Part shown: positions 1 through 5,440 of the stretch, one piece after another
Layout: each line of letters starts with the position of its first letter
How positions within the stretch are numbered: position 1 is the first letter of the stretch
Source: Candidatus Woesearchaeota archaeon
Lineage (GTDB): Archaea > Nanobdellota > Nanobdellia > SCGC-AAA011-G17 > JACPNG01
Length of the DNA stretch: 7,703 bases
Direction of reading: 5' to 3'
NCBI GenBank assembly: GCA_018303705.1
Contig: JAGVXQ010000060.1
Location: 1 to 7,703 of the forward strand
Notes under the pieces: model-generated
The model's input: the letters and a program-made list of their open reading frames with translations, nothing else
What the model was told of the DNA's origin: nothing
Databases searched by the model: none
Made by a program: the position numbers and the translations under genes

Positions 1-11
1 GGACCGAATAG

Positions 12-19
12 TTTAAAAG
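12..19 (+). promoter_or_regulatory. TATA box of the Nudix gene (leaderless geometry)
   Basis: TTTAAAAG is centred about 25.5 bases upstream of the ATG at 41. In archaea transcription starts roughly 25 bases after the TATA centre, so the mRNA would begin at or very near that ATG. This makes ATG 41 a better start than the in-frame ATG at 29. The window edge hides any BRE context further upstream. Confidence 0.5.
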
Positions 20-40
20 TAATAAGAGATGGAAGATATT

Positions 41-475
41 ATGAAAGCGAATGTTAGAGTTTCGGGCATCATCTTTAAAGAAGGAAAAGTAGCTTTAGTC
101 AAACATGAAAACAAGCATAATGGAATCTATTATCTTCTTCCAGGAGGAGGATTGGAAAGAGACGAAACAATTGAGGAGTGTGCAATAAGGGAGGTAAAAG
201 AAGAAATAGGATTGGATGTTAAGATCAACTTTCTTGCATACTACGAAGACGTAGTTAGTGAGGATGATCACACATTACATTTAATTTTTGGATGTGAGAC
301 TATTGGTGGAAAAGTTGAGAACTTGGACCTAGACAAGAAAGTTAAAGATATAGTTTTTATGAATGAAGAAGAATTTAAGAAAGTAAAATTTTTCCCAGAG
401 AAACTTAAAAAAACTCTTTTTGTAGAAAAAGATAACGGCCTTCCCCTATCTTTAGGAAAAACTCCCTTCCCATAA
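41..475 (+). CDS. Nudix family hydrolase
   Basis: Nudix enzymes cleave a nucleoside diphosphate linked to another moiety (NTPs, ADP-ribose, dinucleoside polyphosphates and similar), usually with Mg2+, in the cytoplasm. The full Nudix box G-x5-E-x7-REVKEE-x-GL is present: counting from the ATG at 29 it spans residues 40-62, with the metal-binding glutamates in REVKEE (54-59). It is preceded by the typical LLPGGG turn. The N-terminal strand (NVRVSGIIFKEGKVALVKHE) is also typical. At 144 residues it is a complete single-domain member. An ATG at 29 would add MEDI, but the TATA box at 12-19 points to ATG 41 as a leaderless start. A T6 run follows the stop. It converges on the radical SAM gene, so the two are not co-transcribed. 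The substrate cannot be told from the sequence; ADP-ribose or an oxidised or modified NTP are equally possible. Confidence 0.93.
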   Translation: MKANVRVSGIIFKEGKVALVKHENKHNGIYYLLPGGGLERDETIEECAIREVKEEIGLDVKINFLAYYEDVVSEDDHTLHLIFGCETIGGKVENLDLDKKVKDIVFMNEEEFKKVKFFPEKLKKTLFVEKDNGLPLSLGKTPFP

Positions 476-481
476 TCTCTA

Positions 482-487
482 TTTTTT
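482..487 (+). terminator. Oligo-T terminator of the Nudix gene
   Basis: A T6 run starts 6 bases after the Nudix stop, in the 30-bp gap between convergent genes. Archaeal RNA polymerase can terminate at such T-runs without a hairpin. No stem is visible here. Confidence 0.45.
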
Positions 488-505
488 AGTAGCTTTAATT
501 ATCAC

Positions 506-1407
506 CTAAGTTTGACAGATAAATAGAAATAAGTGTTCTTGGTTTGTTTGATTTACACTTTTATAAGCATTTCTAAAAGAATCAAAATCTGTTAATTTTG
601 GTGTTTGGTTTAGTGCCATAGGTAAACATCTCCAAATGTCCAATGTTGGAGAGATGTCAAAAAAAGAGGGGCATCTAAACTGAATATCATTTTTATCTCC
701 TTTATACAAAGACATATCCGAATCACTAATTGCACACATTGGCACAGTTAAATCTGCCCACGTATCTAACCCTCTTTTATTAGCTTCTCTCACGATATTT
801 GAGGCATGTTTTCCCAAAGTTTGAATGTTTCTTTGTGTTTTATAACTTTCTGTTAATCCTGAACGCATCATTGGTTCTAAAAAAGCCCATCTTAAATCAA
901 AGCCATATCTTTCCGCAATATCTAAATGTTCTTTATAGGGTTGAAATGGAGATCCAATAATTAAACCAAGACTTGTTGGATGATTTCTTAATTGTTCAAA
1001 AGTTCTTTGAAGTTTTCTTTGATTTTCTTCCGAATATCCTTGAGAACATAAATAAGTTATTTCTGCTTCAACTGGATATCTATCCTATCAAATTTTTCTC
1101 TAAAATCATCATTCCATAAACCATTTGTACTAAATCCAACAGGCATTCCTAAACTATATATTCTCTTTCCTATATCTAGTGCCTGTGAGTGCAATGATGG
1201 CTCTCCCCCCAACAGATTTACTTGTTTAACTGACTCTTTTCTTAATCTTCGAATTACTTCTTCAACATTTTCTTCAGGCATTAGACTAAAAGTTTTTTTC
1301 CTAGACATATATTCATTTGCAATACACCATGAACAACCAGCATTACAAATAGAAGTTATCAGTAAATTCAAACATAGATCATTTTCAGTATATCTTTTTA
1401 TTGCCAT
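506..1407 (-). pseudogene. Radical SAM protein, split by a -1 frameshift
   Basis: The N-terminal half (1407 down to 1057) reads ICNAGCSWC, the CxxxCxxC motif that binds the 4Fe-4S cluster (residues 21, 25, 28). It is followed by LLGGEP (65-70) and STNG (93-96), conserved strand motifs of the radical SAM barrel. This frame stops at 1057-1059. The next frame is open without a stop from 1084 down to 506 and continues the protein (VEAEITYLCSQGYSEE and onward). It has later cysteines in CAISD and in CPSFFDISPTLDIWRC, like the auxiliary-cluster region of SPASM/twitch radical SAM proteins. One missing base near 1075-1084 would restore a protein of about 300 residues (...FDRIDIPVEAEITYLC...). The start is the ATG at 1405-1407; an in-frame stop lies at 1432-1434. 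No slippery heptamer is visible, so programmed frameshifting is unlikely. It is either a real pseudogene or a sequence error. Substrate unknown. A T7 run on this strand (407-413), inside the Nudix gene, might terminate it. Confidence 0.85.
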
Positions 1408-1473
1408 TTTTCCACACCAGTTCTGATATCTTCATTTTTAGCAATTGTCATTACTATTAACTAATTTAAAAAG

Positions 1474-1482
1474 TTATATAAA
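1474..1482 (-). promoter_or_regulatory. TATA box of the radical SAM gene
   Basis: On the minus strand this reads TTTATATAA. A start about 25 bases downstream would fall near 1452 and give a leader of about 45 bases before the ATG at 1407. A GGTG element at 1415-1419 may serve as a partial ribosome site. Confidence 0.45.
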
Positions 1483-1512
1483 ACATCCATTAATGTAACA
1501 ATACAATGTGTT

Positions 1513-1538
1513 CATAATATATTGATAATAATATTATG
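1513..1538 (-). terminator. 8-bp AT-rich inverted repeat at the end of the 97-aa gene
   Basis: CATAATAT (1513-1520) and ATATTATG (1531-1538) are perfect reverse complements with a 10-base loop, and they overlap the TAA stop of the minus-strand gene ending at 1534. This could be a weak hairpin acting on the 3' end of that mRNA. The stem has only one G:C pair and no T-run follows, so a terminator role is uncertain. Confidence 0.25.
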
Positions 1539-1827
1539 CTGTTAGCAGAGCTTCTTCCAGTTTTCCATAATCCTTATATAAACCTAGCTGGTAGCATAAA
1601 TTTTTCCTTAATGGCTCGATAGTATGTCTATAGTTGTCCAATGTTTTATCTAGCATGCAATAGTTTGAATGTGTAATATGATAATTTACTTCTCTTGTAA
1701 GCCTTTTTGTTACGTCATTCATTGCATAAACTAAGGCCATTATATTATTTGCACTCTCTTTCTTTTCCCTTTTTATACACCTTCTCTTGATATCAAACAG
1801 GTTTTTTATGTATTCAATTAATCCCAT
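1534..1827 (-). CDS. Hypothetical 97-aa helical protein
   Basis: I do not recognise this protein. It is small, basic and predicted mostly helical, with a charged patch KRRCIKREKKE at residues 14-24 after a short amphipathic start (MGLIEYIKNLFD). Three cysteines (17, 57, 78) are spread out and form no metal-binding pattern. There is no signal peptide or membrane segment, so it is probably cytoplasmic. The ATG at 1825-1827 was chosen because GGAGG on the minus strand (1833-1837) sits 5 bases upstream; a TTG at 1837-1839 in the same frame would overlap that ribosome site and is less likely. It lies 119 bp downstream of the 257-aa helical gene on the same strand, with possible TATA elements of its own between them, so it may be separately transcribed. 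Confidence 0.7.
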   Translation of the reverse strand: MGLIEYIKNLFDIKRRCIKREKKESANNIMALVYAMNDVTKRLTREVNYHITHSNYCMLDKTLDNYRHTIEPLRKNLCYQLGLYKDYGKLEEALLTA

Positions 1828-1832
1828 TTTTG

Positions 1833-1837
1833 CCTCC
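1833..1837 (-). promoter_or_regulatory. Shine-Dalgarno site that sets the start at 1827
   Basis: The minus strand reads GGAGGCAAAAATG, giving a strong GGAGG core 5 bases before ATG 1827. It decides against the upstream in-frame TTG. Confidence 0.65.
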
Positions 1838-1888
1838 AAGACTTTTTAATCCCCTGCCCATTTATCACTATGAAAATTTCTTCATACT

Positions 1889-1897
1889 GTTTATACC
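1889..1897 (-). promoter_or_regulatory. Candidate TATA box of the 97-aa gene
   Basis: The minus strand reads GTATAAACA-like sequence here (AGGTATAAAC). A start near 1867 would give a leader of about 40 bases. A second candidate, CATATATAAC, lies at about 1918-1927. The two cannot be ranked from sequence alone. Confidence 0.3.
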
Positions 1898-1946
1898 TTA
1901 TTTTTGTAATGGGGTCGGTTATATATGCCATTTATAACATATAGCA

Positions 1947-2720
1947 CTAAGCTGGTGTTCCTTTGTCTAACGAATAAAGCCTATGTGCAATAGCGCTACT
2001 CTTCAAAAAGGATTTTGTTATAGCATGGTAGCCGGAATACAATAGCCTAACAACATCCGTAAACTCCCTATGTCGTTTCTTTTCGCTTTCAAGCTCTCCA
2101 AGTAACCCTGTGTTAAATTGTATGCGTTTTGATAAGGCGTTTATCCTTGATTCAGTAGCAGCTATTCTAAAACTAAGATCTGCCTTGGCATCTCCATACT
2201 TTATTTCTTCCATGCCCAGACCGTTGTTAGTCTTGACCTCGTCTAAGCGGAGAACTATCTCATCCAAAAGGCCATTGTTTTCATTGTTTTTTTCCGTAAG
2301 CCCATCTCTTAGTTCCTTGTACCTTTGTATGGCTCCGGTTTTTTTTGCGATTAATTTTTCTACGCCTTTAAAATGGGATTTATACATGGATAAGGAATCA
2401 CCAAGAAAAGATGATATGGTCATGGCTTCATCAACAAGTATGTTAAATTCGTCCACTAATGGTATTTCTTTTCTTCCAACCAACCCATTATAAAAACTTG
2501 ACAACGCCTTGTAAACTGTGCCTGTAACTCCATTATTTTCAAGCCAATGTAGTCTACGACATAATCTTTTTGCCCTTTTGCTTAAGTTATCAATATGTTT
2601 TTGTGAATCAAAGTTAAGTAATTCTGCATATTTGCCACTAAATTTATACAAGTGAAACCTAAGATCCATCCCTGTGGAAACGTGTACATCCATCAATTCA
2701 TCAATATACTTACCTTTCAT
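1947..2720 (-). CDS. Hypothetical 257-aa coiled-coil-like protein
   Basis: I do not recognise this protein. It is charged and almost entirely helical. Heptad-like stretches occur at about residues 118-142, 150-163 and 180-222 (for example ATESRINALSKRI and GELESEKKRHREF). A Gly/Asn-rich hinge, KTNNGLGM (163-170), lies between the last two. There is no signal peptide or membrane segment, so it is likely cytoplasmic and may be oligomeric or structural. Only one cysteine (54) is present, in a basic segment KRAKRLCRRLHW (48-59) that might bind nucleic acid or acidic lipid (speculative). The start at ATG 2718-2720 is backed by GGGAG five bases upstream and by a strong TATA box at 2760-2770. The open frame on the opposite strand inside this gene is a shadow with no recognisable features. 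The 97-aa gene lies downstream on the same strand. Confidence 0.8.
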   Translation of the reverse strand: MKGKYIDELMDVHVSTGMDLRFHLYKFSGKYAELLNFDSQKHIDNLSKRAKRLCRRLHWLENNGVTGTVYKALSSFYNGLVGRKEIPLVDEFNILVDEAMTISSFLGDSLSMYKSHFKGVEKLIAKKTGAIQRYKELRDGLTEKNNENNGLLDEIVLRLDEVKTNNGLGMEEIKYGDAKADLSFRIAATESRINALSKRIQFNTGLLGELESEKKRHREFTDVVRLLYSGYHAITKSFLKSSAIAHRLYSLDKGTPA

Positions 2721-2725
2721 AGTGT

Positions 2726-2730
2726 CTCCC
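2726..2730 (-). promoter_or_regulatory. Shine-Dalgarno site of the 257-aa gene
   Basis: GGGAG on the minus strand lies 5 bases before the ATG (GGGAGACACTATG). It fits a transcript with a leader of about 19 bases starting downstream of the TATA box at 2760-2770. Confidence 0.55.
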
Positions 2731-2759
2731 TTAATTAATTACTACTATAGAATGGTATC

Positions 2760-2770
2760 TTATATATAAA
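2760..2770 (-). promoter_or_regulatory. TATA box of the 257-aa gene
   Basis: The minus strand reads TTTATATATAA, an excellent archaeal TATA element. About 25 bases on, transcription would start near 2739, leaving a leader of about 19 bases that contains the GGGAG ribosome site. A second AT-rich element (TATATAAATTATA, about 2780-2793) lies further upstream. Confidence 0.6.
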
Positions 2771-2901
2771 TGTTTGGTATATAATTTATATAATTCTTCT
2801 TGGCTAAATACATTTGGCTGTCCACTAGCAATTCATTTAGAACTAAACCAATGCAGTTTCTTTACTTAAACAGGCTTTAAAAAAAAACAGCCAACCAAAG
2901 T

Positions 2902-2909
2902 CTTTTAAG
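2902..2909 (+). promoter_or_regulatory. TATA-like box of the lipoprotein-like gene (leaderless geometry)
   Basis: CTTTTAAG is centred 26.5 bases upstream of the ATG at 2932, which implies a leaderless mRNA. An alternative, TTTAAAAAAAA at 2876-2886, would give a leader of about 25 bases. No ribosome site is visible before the ATG (the preceding bases are TCATCTGTTCTTTT), which favours leaderless initiation. Confidence 0.4.
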
Positions 2910-2931
2910 TTTTTCCTTCATCTGTTCTTTT

Positions 2932-3377
2932 ATGTCATTGATAGATAAGCTAAAAGGCTCAAAATTTGCAAAACATGTTGTTTCGCCACTTATTTTAGCT
3001 GCCTCTCTTTGTGGCTGTGGTTCAGGAAATTCAAGTTCAAGTTCTGATTACTGCACTGATGGAGAATGTGTTGTTACTCTATATCATCCAGAGCTTGACG
3101 AGCTTACATTTGGAGATGAAGACCGCAACATTGGTCGAATGACATATCTACAGGATGTGTAGTAATATATACAGGCGAATGCACCAAATTTAGCCCTCAA
3201 GGTTACGCTGAGTCTTCAAAAATATGGATTGGTGAAATAGAAAAAACAAGAGTAGATGGCATACATAATGAGGTGTTAGATTATTATTACATTGGAAAAA
3301 TAGGTCGCTACCTGAATATGTCTGACACAAATATGGATTCTCTTGTATTTAATGCCTTAAATTATGAAAGAGATTAA
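2932..3377 (+). pseudogene. Secreted or lipoprotein-like protein, frameshifted
   Basis: The first frame (2932-3162) starts with a basic n-region (DKLKGSKFAKH), a hydrophobic core (VVSPLILAASL) and a cysteine pair CGC at residues 27-29. It continues into a Ser/Gly linker (GSGNSSSSSD), which resembles a lipoprotein signal with a non-canonical lipobox (LCGC). The mature part contains CTDGECVV and is acidic. This frame ends abruptly at 3160-3162. The -1 frame opens just after its stop at 3117-3119 and runs to the TAA at 3375-3377, reading STGCVVIYTGEC then an ordinary-looking sequence ending in NALNYERD. One missing base between 3120 and 3162, perhaps near the CGAATGACATA stretch, would join the two into about 148 residues. 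No slippery site is visible. I do not recognise the family. The restored stop lies 5 bp from the stop of the convergent pilin-like gene, a tight natural boundary that supports 3377 as the original end. Confidence 0.65.
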
Positions 3378-3382
3378 GTTAA

Positions 3383-4363
3383 TTATAAACATTCAGGTTT
3401 ACGGGATGTACCTGTACAATCAACCTCATTTCCATCTCCGGGTTGCCCAACAGGATTTTCAGTTGGCTCATTACCTATAACATCTTGCCCAGAAGAACAT
3501 ATACAATCACTTGGGCAGTTGTTGCAGTTTTCTCCAATGCCTTTCTCGCATATCTTGTTCCAGCAGCACTGGAACTTATCACAAGAGCCAACAAAATAAT
3601 CAGAAGTAGATGTTATGACAGCAGAAGCATATGTATCCTCATTTAATGTTAAGCAAACAGTTTCTAATGTCTGTGAGGTTTGTTTATCTACAATAGCTGT
3701 TTTTCCCTTTATACAGTTGTCATAAACTATATTTATTGAAGCAAATGGGCTGAATGTGCTATAAGGCTTGATAATAATTGTATCACTTAATTGAATAACA
3801 TCGTCCTTTTGCTTGATGCCTATTGAAAAGTTCGAACCACTAATAATCGTTCCTTGTGGCACAACTAAAATGCCTATGCCACCAAAAGTGCTGAGCTGCA
3901 TTGTAGAATCTGCACCTTTGTCATTATTTAGACCATAAATATTATATAAGTTGTAAGTATAGCTCAATTTTCCTAAATGTGTTTTCACATTCTCTTTTAC
4001 TAAAGATATATCTGCATAGTAATCAACATTGATATGGTCTTTTATCAAATTGGCATTTATGGTTTCTTTATTGGAATTTATTTTTATGTCAGGAATGTCG
4101 CCGAAAATATCCAAACAGTTTATTGACTTCATGTATTCTTTTATATTTTCAGCGCCAACAGCCCTTAAGCAATCTATCAAACCTTTTGTTATACATTCCT
4201 CAATGCGCGATTTTAATTCTTCGAGCTTATTATTAACATACAACTTATTGTTTATAGATACTGTGGTTAATGAGAGGTAAAGTATGGTTATCAGCACAAT
4301 TAGAATGACAACAACAAACCCAACTAAAACAAATGTAGTCAATTGCCCCTTCTTTTTTTGCAT
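3383..4363 (-). CDS. Class III signal / pilin-like surface protein with Cys-rich C-terminus
   Basis: The N-terminus MQKKKGQLTTF followed by a hydrophobic helix (about residues 9-31) is an archaeal class III signal. These are normally cut by a prepilin peptidase between G6 and Q7, leaving the helix as an anchor or assembly core. A segment RIEECITKGLIDCLRAVG (53-70) follows. From memory it matches a repeated theme in DPANN exported proteins (a cysteine-bearing helix soon after a GQ-type N-terminus). A beta-rich middle comes next (120-260). The C-terminus holds CDKFQCCWNKIC and a GENC-NNC-PSDC-IC motif (272-289), probably disulfide-bonded outside the cell, then a Gly/Pro/Asn linker and a last C316/C325 pair. 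At 326 residues it is far longer than a structural pilin, so it may be a minor pilin, adhesin or anchored surface protein. It is transcribed alone from a leaderless-type promoter, and its exact partner is unknown. Confidence 0.8.
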   Translation of the reverse strand: MQKKKGQLTTFVLVGFVVVILIVLITILYLSLTTVSINNKLYVNNKLEELKSRIEECITKGLIDCLRAVGAENIKEYMKSINCLDIFGDIPDIKINSNKETINANLIKDHINVDYYADISLVKENVKTHLGKLSYTYNLYNIYGLNNDKGADSTMQLSTFGGIGILVVPQGTIISGSNFSIGIKQKDDVIQLSDTIIIKPYSTFSPFASINIVYDNCIKGKTAIVDKQTSQTLETVCLTLNEDTYASAVITSTSDYFVGSCDKFQCCWNKICEKGIGENCNNCPSDCICSSGQDVIGNEPTENPVGQPGDGNEVDCTGTSRKPECL

Positions 4364-4383
4364 GAAAACTCTAATGTTGTAAA

Positions 4384-4392
4384 ATTTAAATA
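4384..4392 (-). promoter_or_regulatory. TATA box of the pilin-like gene (leaderless geometry)
   Basis: TATTTAAAT on the minus strand is centred exactly 25 bases upstream of the A of the ATG at 4363. No Shine-Dalgarno site lies before the ATG (ATTAGAGTTTTC), so a leaderless transcript is likely. Confidence 0.6.
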
Positions 4393-4556
4393 GGTTTTGT
4401 TATTAAAAACCGCTTGAAATCCCTTGTAAATTTCCTTTTAGTTTTCATTTGACGCACCTCTTTTCATAGTTTTTGCAATGTTTAGTTGCTTAACTACCTG
4501 TCTCATTTTAGTGGTGCAGTCCAGACATCACTACAGAATGATGAGATTCAAAAACG

Positions 4557-4564
4557 TTATAAAA
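4557..4564 (+). promoter_or_regulatory. TATA box of the 95-aa membrane gene (leaderless geometry)
   Basis: TTATAAAA is centred about 25.5 bases before the ATG at 4586. The bases just before the ATG (TTAATTTGCC) contain no ribosome site. Together these indicate a leaderless mRNA and fix the start at 4586. Confidence 0.6.
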
Positions 4565-4585
4565 GCTTGTATATCTTAATTTGCC

Positions 4586-4873
4586 ATGGTATTAGAAAGT
4601 CTTGTTACAGTTCACGAAGATTATTCTTCAGGCAAAAGAAACACATTTATGCAGTGTGCTTTTCTAGGTCTATCCCTCGGCTTTATTTCTAGGATGACAT
4701 ACAATCAGCAAAAAGCTATGGGCTCTTTGTGGCTGCCAGCATTGATTACAGTAAATAACAGGCAGAAAGACTGGAAAAGTTACATCAAAAACATTGGCAT
4801 ATACGAAGCAGGTTATATAGCTGGTTTCGCTGCTTATAGCATAATAGAATATCTTGCAATTAACTACACATAA
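4586..4873 (+). CDS. Hypothetical 95-aa multi-pass membrane protein
   Basis: I do not recognise this protein. Hydrophobic segments lie at about residues 22-36 (MQCAFLGLSLGFISR), 44-56 (AMGSLWLPALITV) and 70-92 (IGIYEAGYIAGFAAYSIIEY). They fit two or three membrane passes, with a basic connecting loop NNRQKDWKSYIK between the last two. The last segment has small-residue spacing (GIYEAGYIAGFAAY) suited to helix packing. The ATG at 4586 is chosen from the TATA box at 4557-4564. It is 37 bp upstream of the 160-aa gene on the same strand, but that gene has its own TATA box, so the two may be transcribed separately. The reading frame beginning at 4486, which overlaps it, is an out-of-frame shadow. 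Confidence 0.7.
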   Translation: MVLESLVTVHEDYSSGKRNTFMQCAFLGLSLGFISRMTYNQQKAMGSLWLPALITVNNRQKDWKSYIKNIGIYEAGYIAGFAAYSIIEYLAINYT

Positions 4874-4884
4874 TAACAGAAATA

Positions 4885-4893
4885 TTTATAAAT
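4885..4893 (+). promoter_or_regulatory. TATA box of the 160-aa gene
   Basis: TTTATAAAT lies 17-25 bases before the ATG at 4911, with its centre 22 bases from that ATG and 28 from the second ATG at 4917. The start would be leaderless at 4911, or would have a leader of about 3 bases if the ATG at 4917 is used. The box sits in the short gap after the 95-aa gene and argues for an independent promoter. Confidence 0.55.
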
Positions 4894-4910
4894 AGTGTTA
4901 CCACTAATAA

Positions 4911-5393
4911 ATGCTTATGAAAAAAACGAGATTATTTCGGTGGCGCTTGACAATAGAAAATAAAGCAGATTTAGAAACGGAAAAGCAGCTTGAAACTCAA
5001 AAACTTCTAGTAGAGCAAGCTAACCACTCTCTATTCGGGGATTATATTAAAAATTGTATAACCCATCTAAGACCAGAAGATTTTATTCCAGGTTATAATG
5101 GGCTTCAATACGATAGAATAACTCTTTGTACAGAAAAAACAAGGACAGATATATTACAGGCCCAGCAGCCTATCTTGGAAAGATGCCTGGATGATCTTGC
5201 AAAGCAAGGTAAAGAAGAAGGTTGTGAATACATCGTAAATGTAACTTTTATGGGTTATTCTGGTATGACAAGCAAAGCACCTTCAGGCTTCATGGTATCA
5301 ATAGGTGGCAGTGGATTTGGATTCATCAGCCCTGACGGCGTTTATTCTGAATCACTTAGATTAATTGGTACAGGTCTTATAAGAAAAAAATGA
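4911..5393 (+). CDS. Hypothetical 160-aa protein, weakly YbjQ-like
   Basis: The first 40 residues are a charged helix (RLTIENKADLETEKQLETQK and on). The C-terminal half has a helix followed by GCEYIVNVTFMGYSG (104-118), a Gly/Ser-rich stretch (125-144, with MVSIGGSGFGFISPDG) and the closing strand LRLIGTGLIRKK. This order, with a small-residue helix, G-C/A-x-x-I/V-x-x-V-x-F, a variable loop and a final 'GTG/GTA' strand, resembles the YbjQ-type (DUF74) fold from memory. Identity is low, so I do not assign that function. There is no signal peptide or membrane segment. Two starts are possible: 4911 (MLMKK) or 4917 (MKK). The TATA box sits between the best distances for each. It converges on the SGNH hydrolase gene with only 39 bp between their stops. 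Confidence 0.7.
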   Translation: MLMKKTRLFRWRLTIENKADLETEKQLETQKLLVEQANHSLFGDYIKNCITHLRPEDFIPGYNGLQYDRITLCTEKTRTDILQAQQPILERCLDDLAKQGKEEGCEYIVNVTFMGYSGMTSKAPSGFMVSIGGSGFGFISPDGVYSESLRLIGTGLIRKK

Positions 5394-5403
5394 TGCTAAT
5401 TGC

Positions 5404-5408
5404 TTTTT
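5404..5408 (+). terminator. T5 run after the 160-aa gene
   Basis: TTTTT begins 10 bases past the stop and is the only T-run in the 39-bp gap. On the opposite strand, a T7 run (5384-5390, inside the 3' end of the 160-aa gene) could end the SGNH operon mRNA. The gap would then terminate both convergent transcripts. Confidence 0.35.
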
Positions 5409-5421
5409 CAGTGACTCCTTA

Positions 5422-5440
5422 TGTCAATTCTCTTAAGGCA
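5422..5440. repeat. 19-bp imperfect direct repeat, copy 1
   Basis: TGTCAATTCTCTTAAGGCA here matches 5922-5940 (TGTCAACTCTCTTAAGGCA) at 18 of 19 positions, exactly 500 bp away. Copy 1 spans the stop of the SGNH gene; copy 2 lies inside the gene. A chance match is possible given the window size. Confidence 0.4.

Noticed and set aside
1057..1090. Programmed -1 frameshifting in the radical SAM gene
   Set aside because: No X XXY YYZ heptamer and no following stem were found in the overlap of the two frames; a missing base explains the data better.
2110..2493. A 127-codon plus-strand open frame inside the 257-aa gene
   Set aside because: It is fully antisense to a gene with a TATA box and ribosome site, and its translation is Ser/Leu-rich without motifs, as expected of a shadow frame.
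2814..2894. Inverted repeat TTGGCTGT / ACAGCCAA with arms 65 bp apart
   Set aside because: Eight-base arms at this spacing are expected by chance, and no stem extension or terminal-repeat features of a mobile element were seen.
3443..3646. A 67-codon plus-strand frame within the pilin-like gene
   Set aside because: It is antisense to the cysteine-rich domain, with no promoter or ribosome site and no recognisable motif.
4029..4280. An 83-codon plus-strand frame within the pilin-like gene
   Set aside because: It is antisense to the signal and helical part. Its hydrophobic look comes from the reverse complement of an AT-rich coding sequence.
4486..4692. A 68-codon frame starting upstream of the 95-aa gene
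   Set aside because: It overlaps the real gene in another frame and has no TATA box or ribosome site at the right distance. The TATA box at 4557-4564 points to 4586.
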